Assembly (NCBI GenBank): GCA_030844895.1
Contig: CM061233.1
Coordinates: 88,187,563-88,251,562, forward strand
Direction of reading: 5' to 3'
Origin: Ambrosia x helenae
Lineage: Eukaryota; Streptophyta; Magnoliopsida; Asterales; Asteraceae
Length of the DNA stretch: 64,000 nt
In this document: positions 56,298 through 64,000 of the stretch, in pieces
Layout: every line of letters starts with the position of its first letter
How positions within the stretch are numbered: position 1 is the stretch's first letter
Made by a program: the position numbers and the translations under genes
Notes under the pieces: generated by a model
Database searches by the model: none
The model's input: the letters and a program-made list of their open reading frames with translations, nothing else
What the model was told of the DNA's origin: nothing

Positions 56298-58267
56298 TCT
56301 TATCAAAAAAGACTAAAAAATGTAAAACAAAAACATTTTATTTGGTTAACCAAAACATCTTGTTTCTTTACTACCAGTTTGAATGATGAATGACTGTTAT
56401 AGACATTGTGTATTTTTGGTGATAACAAATAATTAGGTAGAACGCAAGTTTGTTTTATTAAAACGCAATTAATAAAAAATGATTCAAACAAAATACTGAT
56501 ATTGAAAAAAGGTTATTAAAGTCGAACGCAATTTATTTTTAAAAACACAAGTTATAAAATATGAACACTCTCAAATAAGATGAATTTTTAATCACACGCA
56601 ATTAATAAAAAAAATGATTCAAACAAAGACTCAACTGGATAGGTTAATATTTACGACTAGAACGCTATGATTCAAAAATACCTTCGAAATTAAATCCAAT
56701 TGATGGCTCGTTTTACCTGTATAGATTTCTTTGATTGCTCATCTTCGTCACCTTCATCATTAGAAAAATATATAAATGAAATTTAATTTAATTTGACTTT
56801 TTAACGCAGTATTAGGGTTTTGTATTTTTTGAATTTCAAATACGAATACAACGAATGGAACATAATTTCACAAATGACGAAATGGTCTATTCTACCCCTA
56901 TGCTGGAAAATTAAATATGAGGTAGTCAAAATAACTGTCATCCATGTGTATGGCTATTGTTCATTCTTACACTTTGTATGTTAAGTTCCTTTGTATCGTA
57001 AACTTTCTCTAAATAAATTCATACAGTGTTAATATTACAGATAACTTGTTTTAACTGAAGTTCGATTATAAATCTCCTTACGTTGGATCAATCTTAGCAG
57101 TGTAATACGAAGTCTAAAAATAACGAATTTGAAAAGAAAAACAAACTTAAAATGCTAACAAATGAAAATATAACGATACTCATTTTTTGCATACAATTTA
57201 TAAAATACACATGATAAGTTCATCACACAATTCCAATGGAACATTCGATAGATTGAGAGCAGATAGAATATTAATCGGAGATTGATGAATCGAATGCAAA
57301 TGGAGTCGAGCTCTAAAAAGTAGGGAACCCTTAAATATGTGTCCCAAGCTTAAGTATTGTTCATATCGGATAAGTATTTTACCACTAAAGACGTCTTTTG
57401 TTTTTATTTTAATTTTGGCACCATCAACTATAAATAAATGTATCTATGATTATGATGATTATGTAATTCATGCCTACCGCACATTGACTTTAATAAGATT
57501 TACACCCTCTAAATCGGTTAATGTCTTTTAAAGACACTTTTCATCACATCATTATTATACTGCCCTTTTAAATAATGTGCAATGGTTAATCTTTTTAATG
57601 CCCTTTTAATTATTATTTTCCTTATTTTTCTGCTCTATGTGCATTATATTAGAAATCCCCTCCTTTTTCATGTCCTTATAATCAGGGCCGTCTCCGAGAA
57701 AACTAAAAAAATTTGGGCCTCGGGCGAAAAAAAATTTGGGCACAAAATTTTGTAAAGATAAATGAATTAAAAAAAATTGAACATGGTGTTAGAGCTAAGG
57801 ATTGAACTTGAGACCTCTACATTCTACATTAAATTAGCATAGTTTTTCCAACCCCACTAACAAGAATTTAATTTATAAAAAACAAATATATATCCTAAAT
57901 ATAGAATTATATATATAGGGTTAGGATCATGAGAGAACCTTAATGAGCTGTGAGAACTAGAGAACCATTGTGGACCTTTGATCTTCATGATCCAATGGTT
58001 GAGATCAAAAGTTGGGATTTTTGTCTTCACTTGAATATTAAGTATTTTTTTATTATCTTAAAGTACAATTAAGGGCATTTAAGTAAAAAGCCATGGGAGA
58101 GAAGATATAATATAATATAATATTATGTTATTTTTTAATTAAAGTTTATTTTATTATTTTAATTATACTATAATAATAGACCTTGGGATTTGAATAGTAA
58201 CTTCAATTTTAAGTATTTTTTTTGTTATGTTAAATACATATGATTTCAAATTTGTTCAACAAATGTA
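56298..58267. other. AT-rich intergenic stretch, no gene
   Basis: The AAACGCAA motif continues to about 56,800, so the old transposon may extend that far. A phrase starting CAGGGCCGTCTCCGAG at 57,685 resembles the end of hAT-type elements, and GGGTTAGGATCATGAG at 57,919 resembles the end of a common plant MITE, but no partner ends were found for either. Confidence 0.45.
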
Positions 58268-58270
58268 GTG

Positions 58271-58324
58271 TGGCATAGATGGTTGGAGTGATGTTTTGTT
58301 AGGCATGGTACCCGGGTTCGACTC
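58271..58324 (+). repeat. tRNA-like A/B box pair, possible SINE
   Basis: TGGCATAGATGG (58,271-58,282) resembles an A box and GGTTCGACTC (about 58,315-58,324) a B box, about 33 bases apart, followed by a T-rich stretch. The spacing suits a tRNA-derived SINE head. No cloverleaf is possible, and the 3' end was not defined. Confidence 0.45.
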
Positions 58325-58329
58325 TTGTA

Positions 58330-60145
58330 GCCTTATTTTGTTTTTCCTTTTTATTGAACATCTCTGATTCACTTAGTGGGACACGTGTTGAGCTCTGTTG
58401 AATCCACCTACTACTTACTTAGCCACGTGTAATGCTCTCTTGAATCCCTTTATCTTCATGCCACCCACGATCATATTTTTGTCTGATATCAAAGACCACC
58501 AAAAACATAGCCACCCACTACATTCACCCACCAACCACCTCTGCCATCCATCGCCGTCGCCTCCGCCGCCGACACCACCAACCAGTCAACCACCACCCAT
58601 TACCTTCACCCACCACTTTAAACCCTCATCTTCTACATCCAGATCCATCGTTGACCAGTACCTACCGTCAGATCCTTTGTACCACACCTCGTCTTCAAGT
58701 TGGTATAATTGTTGTTATTATTATTAGTATTCACTATGTATCTGATGGTAGTTAGAGTTAGGGCTTTTTGTGTTTACTTATGTGTAACTTGTAGTATGTT
58801 GTACAGGTTAGAGGCATGGTCGGATATGATGCTGGTTCGGGGGTGCTCTTCAAATGGCGACGATGATGCAGCTTGGTGAAAACGAGATTACGACGAGATT
58901 CTGGTAAACTTCGATTTCTATGCATGTTCTGTTTTCTGGTAGATCGGAGATTGTGGTGATGAAACAGACTATTATCGCTGTTAAGGAGGATTCGTGAAGG
59001 GGCTGATATGATTCGTACCAAAGGGGAAGCTGGAACTGGTATGTTTGTTTGTTTGTTTTTTGTGTTTAGAGATAAGATGATGCAGATTTGTTTGGTTGGT
59101 TTTAAAATGTGTTATGGTTTACCTTTTTTTTGTTTGTTTTCTTTTAATTATAACAAGTTTTTACTAGATAAGATTTTCAAGTTATATGATTTATACATTT
59201 AGTCTATGGTTTGGTTTGGTTGTATTTTACTAATCTTTGGTCTATGGTTTGGTTTGGTTCTCTTTTACTACTCATACGGTTGTTAATTAAAAAAAAAAGA
59301 AAATAGCATTAAATGGTGTAGATTTTGCAGGTTCATTTTATTTAATTAAAAAAAAAGAAAATAGCATTAAATGGTGTTGGGCCTCCTCCACACCCCTAGG
59401 AGCATCATCTCATGGATGCTCCTACCCCACGCTGACGTGGCAGGTGAGGTGGAGGCAAGACATGGAAGTTGGGCCTCCTCCACACCTAATGGTCTTATGG
59501 GTAGTTTAATATTTTCTATGGTAGTTTAGTATTTTCTATCTAAAAGAAATGTTTTGAAATTAAAGGAAGAGAGGTCAATTCGAATTCGTCTTCAGTTATT
59601 TATAGATTTCAAAAATGACTTGCTGCTCAAGAATTCGATTGAGGTCTGGACGCTTCCTTCTAATTGTTACTATTGTTTTAACATGCTTGATTATGTTATT
59701 GCTTGTGATCTTTTAGGTCACTCTTTTGTTAGATTTGATGACAGGATAAATAGGCTTTTGTAATTGCATTATTATTATTATTTATGTTGATGATAGATGT
59801 TAGATGCATCTACATGTTAGTGGAAGTAAATTCAGGCATAATTTCGCTTTGATTTACTGCTATCCAGAATAACTCATATTTGGTGCATACACTTATGTAT
59901 CAATGGTCCTAATATTGTTTAGCTATTTTATGAAATGTGAGTGAATGGATAATTTTTATTATTAACGTGTTGAGGAAATTAAGTTATCATGTTTTCATGT
60001 CACGTTTTAAGATATTGATGGAATATATGATTAGTTTATGTGTGATTTGTTTGAATTTATATGTTGATTATGTTTGCTGAAATTTGCAGGCATTTGGAAG
60101 GGCGTTAAGATTCGGCACTGCTACCAAATATTTATTATTCTAATC
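58330..60145 (+). other. Leader- or intron-like stretch before the SEC14-like fragment
   Basis: A CCA/CCG-rich part (58,480-58,700) resembles a plant 5' leader; no known protein is encoded. The segment TTAATTAAAAAAAAAAGAAAATAGCATTAAATGG occurs twice (about 59,284 and 59,341), GGCCTCCTCCACACC twice (about 59,381 and 59,472), and TCTATGGTTTGGTTTGGTT twice (about 59,203 and 59,239). A perfect hairpin with a 10-bp stem (TAGGAGCATC) lies at about 59,397-59,424. Confidence 0.5.
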
Positions 60146-61000
60146 ATGAGTGAGCCCGGACCTGGACGCCTCATTCAACCCAGTATGTTTACACTTTTCT
60201 GATTTTATTAGTTTTTTAGTTGTTGGAATGGTGATAAAATAAGTGTATGATCAGAGTTATTATGCAGGTTCCGGAAAAATAGAGTTGGGGAACTCTGAGG
60301 AGTAAAAGAAGGCTAGGCGTGGCTCTTTTAAACAAAAGGCGATCAATGCGTCAAACAAATTTAGGACTTCTTTGAGCAAGAAGAGCATGAATAGTAAAGT
60401 GATGTTTGTTGTTGAGGATGAGCATGATGTAGAGGATTTAAAGGCGGTTGAAGCTTTTCGTCAAGTTTTGATCCCACAAGACCTGTTACCTTCTAAACAT
60501 GATGATTACCACATGCTCATAAGGTTTGTTAAACGTTTCTGTAATCCTTTGAAAATCTATTTTAAATGTTTTTATTTAGCAGGTGATACTAATAAACTCT
60601 TGGTATAGGTTTTTGAAGGCATGATTTAGAGAAAGCCAAGAAGATGTCGTCTGATATGATCAATTGGAGGAAAGAGTATGGTACCAAAACCATCATGGAG
60701 GTATTTTTGGGCAATTCAGTAACAAGATTGACATTCACATGTAATTTATATTTATTGTTGATTTTTCTTTTTCGTTTAGGATTTTGATTTTAAGGAAAGG
60801 GATGATGTCCTTCAATATTATCCGCAAGGGCACTATAGGGTTGATAAGGATGGATGACCTGTTTATATCGAGAGGCTTGGTCTGGTGGATGCCACAAAGC
60901 TCATGCAAGCGACAAGTCTTGAACGTTATGTCAGGTACCATGTGATGGAGTTTGAAAGAACCTTTATTGATAAGTTTCCAGCAGGCTCTATCACTGCTAG
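60146..61000 (+). pseudogene. SEC14-like (SFH) phosphatidylinositol-transfer gene fragment
   Basis: Four exons with proper splice sites can be read: 60,146-60,182 (MSEPGPGRLIQP), 60,268-60,523 (through DEHDVEDLKAVEAFRQVL and PSKHDDYHMLIR), 60,609-60,700 (EKAKKMSSDMINWRKEYG) and 60,780-about 61,000 (DFDFKERDDVLQYYP and PVYIERLGLVDATKLMQ). This is the N-terminal and CRAL-TRIO-N part of plant SEC14-homology proteins, which move phosphatidylinositol between membranes. Stops occur at 60,303 (TAA) and 60,855 (TGA, likely from CGA), with a short deletion at about 60,620. The lipid-binding core after FPAGSITA is missing, with rearranged sequence instead. Introns show it was copied or left as DNA, not through mRNA. 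Confidence 0.85.
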
Positions 61001-61836
61001 GTTAAAACGTCGCTGCAATTGGATCCAATAAGCAAAATCGCGCCTCGCTTCTTCCGGTAAAAAGGCATACCTTGCTTAAAAAAGCTTCAAAACTGATGTG
61101 CCATGCCCCTGTGGAATGGTATGTCTATTTCTATGAATGATATTAATATGCAAACTCATTTGAATAGTACTTCTATTATGTTTTTGTTCTTTTGTGATTT
61201 TTGTTTATTCAAATAGTAATGGTTCTAAGATTATTAATGAAATTTGTTCTGGTACAGATGGTTGTAGTGTTGCTATGTGTTGTGTATTGCCCGGGTTTGA
61301 GTCATGCAGGTGTCTTGATGTATGTGAGCGATTGATGCACCAGAATCAGTCCTGTTGGTTCAACTTTTTCCCTACTCCAAGAACACAAGAGTGTCAGATT
61401 CAGTTTCAAGAGATACAGCAGGTGGTATCAACATTCGAGACAGAGTCTGGGTCAGATTAGTGGAAGTGGAACGACAAGAAGCTGAGCGGCTGCACGATGA
61501 AGGAGATTTAAAACATTGCTGCAGCAGTGCAGACCAGATTATCTGTAGCAAACCACAAACGCACAGCCACAATTTGTGATGAATTGGGATTCGTGGGTTC
61601 CTTTCAAGTGTAAAATATTGGCGTAGAGGGCGGAGGACATGTTTTGCCGCAAGAGGCGGTTCAGTTGATTGTATACGAGAATTACTAGCGTGGGGTGCAG
61701 ACCGGCTTCACATAGACGCAACTGGGTACATTTAGTTTCCAAATTATTTCAACTGGGTATATATATATATATATGCATAACTGCGTTACAAAACCATGGT
61801 ACAAGGCGCGCAACGCGCGTCACTTAACAATCCTAG
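61001..61836 (+). other. Rearranged sequence up to a Helitron-like 3' end
   Basis: No gene is recognised. An open frame at 61,194-61,460 has no known relatives to me. The last bases contain the hairpin GCGCG-CAA-CGCGC (61,806-61,818), then 14 bases and CTAG (61,833-61,836) followed by T, which is the 3'-end pattern of plant Helitrons. The 5' TC end was not located, so the element's extent is unknown. Confidence 0.45.
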
Positions 61837-61944
61837 TTAAAATAATATAATCTGATTTAATTTTTTTAAACTTTATTTTATTTTTTAATTAATTTAATTT
61901 TTTAAAACAAAAAATCAGATTGAACATTTTGTAGTATCACTCTC

Positions 61945-62420
61945 GTTTTTTACACTGGTGTTATCTCTTATACACAAATACACTATTGTACAAAAACAAA
62001 CTAGATGATGGGGTGCTTTACATTCATATTTACACTGGTGTAAATCTTCCAAAAAAATACAAAATTTTACAACAATTACGCTAGTGTATAAAACAATCCA
62101 AAGAAAACATAAAATGGTGTAAAATCTGCCATACACAACATTTACAAAAAAAAAAAAAAAAAAAAAAAAAATACACAAAGTGTAAAAAACAAACTATACA
62201 TTCATATTTACACTGGTGTAACTGATGTTTTACACCAGTGTTTTCTTACATCAAAATGACTATACATTCATACTTACACTGTGTGTAAAACTAATCGGTG
62301 TTTTCTTAAATAAAAAACGTTTACACTGTGTGTGAAACTAAACGGTGTATTCTTACATAAAAAACGTCTATACATTCACGTTTACGCCGGTGTAAACTGA
62401 TGTTTACACCAATGGTTGCT
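61945..62420. repeat. Degenerate repeats with TTTACACTGGTGTAA palindromes
   Basis: About ten copies of a near-palindrome (TTTACACTGGTGTAA and variants such as TTTACGCCGGTGTAAA) occur at about 61,951, 62,026, 62,079, 62,205, 62,230, 62,272, 62,318, 62,380 and 62,399, several preceded by CTATACATTCATA. It reads as an eroded tandem repeat with a unit of roughly 60-110 bases. An A run lies at 62,147-62,170. Confidence 0.7.
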
Positions 62421-62518
62421 TACAAAAAAGAGAGTACACCATTCGTCGTCGTCTCCACAACATCGGGTCCTTAAACGCAAAACAACATCTTCTTCGCGGC
62501 ATCATCTCCTAACAAGAA

Positions 62519-62532
62519 ACAACAACAACAAC

Positions 62533-62612
<80 letters not shown>

Positions 62613-62690
62613 TAACAGAAAAAACAAAACAAAATAACAAAAAAAAAATAAACAGCTTTAATAATAATAATAATAATAATAAAAACATAC
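62519..62690. repeat. (CAA)n/(TAA)n microsatellite
   Basis: A CAA tract passes into about 25 TAA units (62,533-62,608), with a second shorter run at about 62,661-62,680. A reading frame of Asn codons across it is an artefact of the repeat. Confidence 0.95.
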
Positions 62691-64000
62691 CTAATAACAT
62701 TAATAATAAAAAGCTAAAACTCAAATAAAAAAAATAAAAAGAAAAAGAAAAAGAAAAAAAAGTCGTAGTTTCCTCAACCCCAATCCGCTAGGTTTGGTTT
62801 GGTTTATTTTTTTTGCCTATCCTGGTTTCCAGTCTGTGCCGATTTGGCTAAAACCGGTTCTAATCCTTATTAAAAGAACCCGATTCTCGTTTTCAACCCG
62901 GAATGGTTTGAGAAAAAAAAGCGAGTTATCTATATGCTCATTTAATGTAGTGGACACTTTTCGGACCATTTTTTTTTATTTTGTCGCCAAAGAAGTTGAA
63001 AAATAAGTTTCTTAACACATTACCTCAATATCCATTTAGTCTCAACAATTACATGTATTCTTAAGCACGGATATTGATAACAAACTTGAACCAATATGAA
63101 TATCTAGTAATAACTGCGATGGTCATGACTCCTACGAATACTCTAATGACGACGGTAAATAAGAAACAACATGGTGAACAAATTGTGGTGGTTGGCGACA
63201 ACGACGATAGTGGTGGTTATGGTTTCAGTGGTTGCTAGGGGTGGTGATGGTGTTGTACGAGGGTGACAAACCGACAACGACAGTTCGTGGCCTTGATTGT
63301 CATCGGCTTCAAAAAAAATACGACAAACACGAGGGAAAGCGACAATGGATTTGAGGGCTTCAAAGGTTTTGACAAACAAGTTATCTTAATAGGAATTGCC
63401 CAAAGTGACAGTAAGAGAGTAGAAGAAAAAGAGATGTCATTTAATTAATTCAATTTCATATTAAATATTATGAACTCTAAATTTATATCTTCTTTCATTG
63501 TTTTTAATTAATTTTATATGGTAAAGAAATAGAGAAGCATCATGCAAAACTCTTGATCTTAATTATAACTTTTGGTAGTTCTTCTAGTTTTATTAGATAT
63601 TTAATTATCACATTTAGTAATATTTAATAACAACCTTCTATTATTATTATAAATAAATTGACTTGTATTAAATTGTGTATTAAGTTTGTCTTGTCAATCT
63701 AATGAAATTACATATTTGTCCATGTAATTGAATATGAAATGACGATTTTACCCATTCAGAATACACTATATAGTAGTATATATAGATAGATAATGCACAC
63801 AATGACAGTGTTAAGGACGTTATTAATATTATTCATGCCCAAATTTAATTATTTATTTAATTTAGAGTCCAAATTAAAGCATCTTATTATAAATTAGAAA
63901 AGTTGACTATTAATGATTTTTGCAAGACAAAATAAAAGTACAAGCATGGAAGTGTTGTGTAAGACTTTTGCATGATGTTCGGAGTTATCTGTCGTGGCAT
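62691..64000. other. AT-rich intergenic stretch, no gene
   Basis: Short frames only. A GTGG-rich stretch at 63,175-63,260 is low in complexity. Nothing else recognisable up to the window end. Confidence 0.5.

Noticed and set aside
57685..57900. hAT-type element beginning CAGGGCCGTCTCCGAG
   Set aside because: No matching inverted end or 8-bp TSD could be found.
57915..58140. MITE beginning at GGGTTAGGATCATGAG
   Set aside because: Looks familiar, but no inverted partner end or TSD is visible.
58398..58727. 109-residue Pro/Ser-rich frame as a host protein
   Set aside because: Only CCA/CCG-rich low-complexity sequence; it looks like a leader and has no domain.
62416..62637. Protein with a long poly-Asn tract
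   Set aside because: A translation of the TAA/AAT microsatellite; the opposite frame gives poly-Ile.

Overview
The window is plant nuclear DNA: AT-rich intergenic sequence packed with plant-type retrotransposons, MITEs and decayed gene fragments. The protein families and the style of the elements suggest a eudicot, probably Asteraceae; the family is inference from remembered protein likeness, not a database result. I find no intact ordinary host gene. Almost everything that can be explained is mobile DNA, much of it inserted inside other mobile DNA, and several layers are proved by exact target-site duplications (TSDs).

Region 1 (1-22,635): a short 25-bp tandem repeat, then a Ty1/copia element of SIRE-like layout (944-22,630, TSD GTGCC) with degenerate gag-pol and a long extra coding region downstream of pol. 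That extra region is split by a complete, apparently intact Ty3/gypsy chromovirus of Tekay type (10,595-21,377, TSD CAGTT) whose 2.67-kb LTRs are almost identical. The gypsy polyprotein needs removal of an 80-bp GT-AG intron inside gag to be read as one frame.

Region 2 (22,636-39,300): two full-length but broken LINEs of the same family lie head to head (minus strand about 22,792-28,260; plus strand about 33,100-38,596). A 5'-truncated LINE tail with TSD sits between them, as does a 1.16-kb Mutator-type element with about 165-bp terminal inverted repeats and a 10-bp TSD.

Region 3 (39,295-56,300): two Tourist-like MITEs (TSD TAA) and a Ulp1-peptidase/DUF1985-like gene of probable transposon origin (39,946-56,297). 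Its exon is interrupted by a 2.6-kb solo LTR (41,694-53,672, TSD ATAAT). The solo LTR is itself interrupted by a tandem LTR-internal-LTR-internal-LTR element (43,136-52,496, TSD AAAAT) carrying two identical gag-like ORFs and no pol. Removing the insertions restores the reading frame of the Ulp1-like gene, but its catalytic Cys codon is Tyr.

Region 4 (56,300-64,000): mostly AT-rich intergenic DNA, with a tRNA-like pol III box pair, an intron-containing SEC14-like gene fragment ending near a Helitron-like 3' terminus (61,836), a cluster of degenerate palindromes and an (AAT)n microsatellite.

The 'system' here is a layered insertion record. Insertion order can be read directly: copia before gypsy, and Ulp1-like gene before solo LTR before tandem LTR element. 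No element shows a host function. The only product that looks expressible as it stands is the gypsy polyprotein, plus the two small gag-like ORFs.
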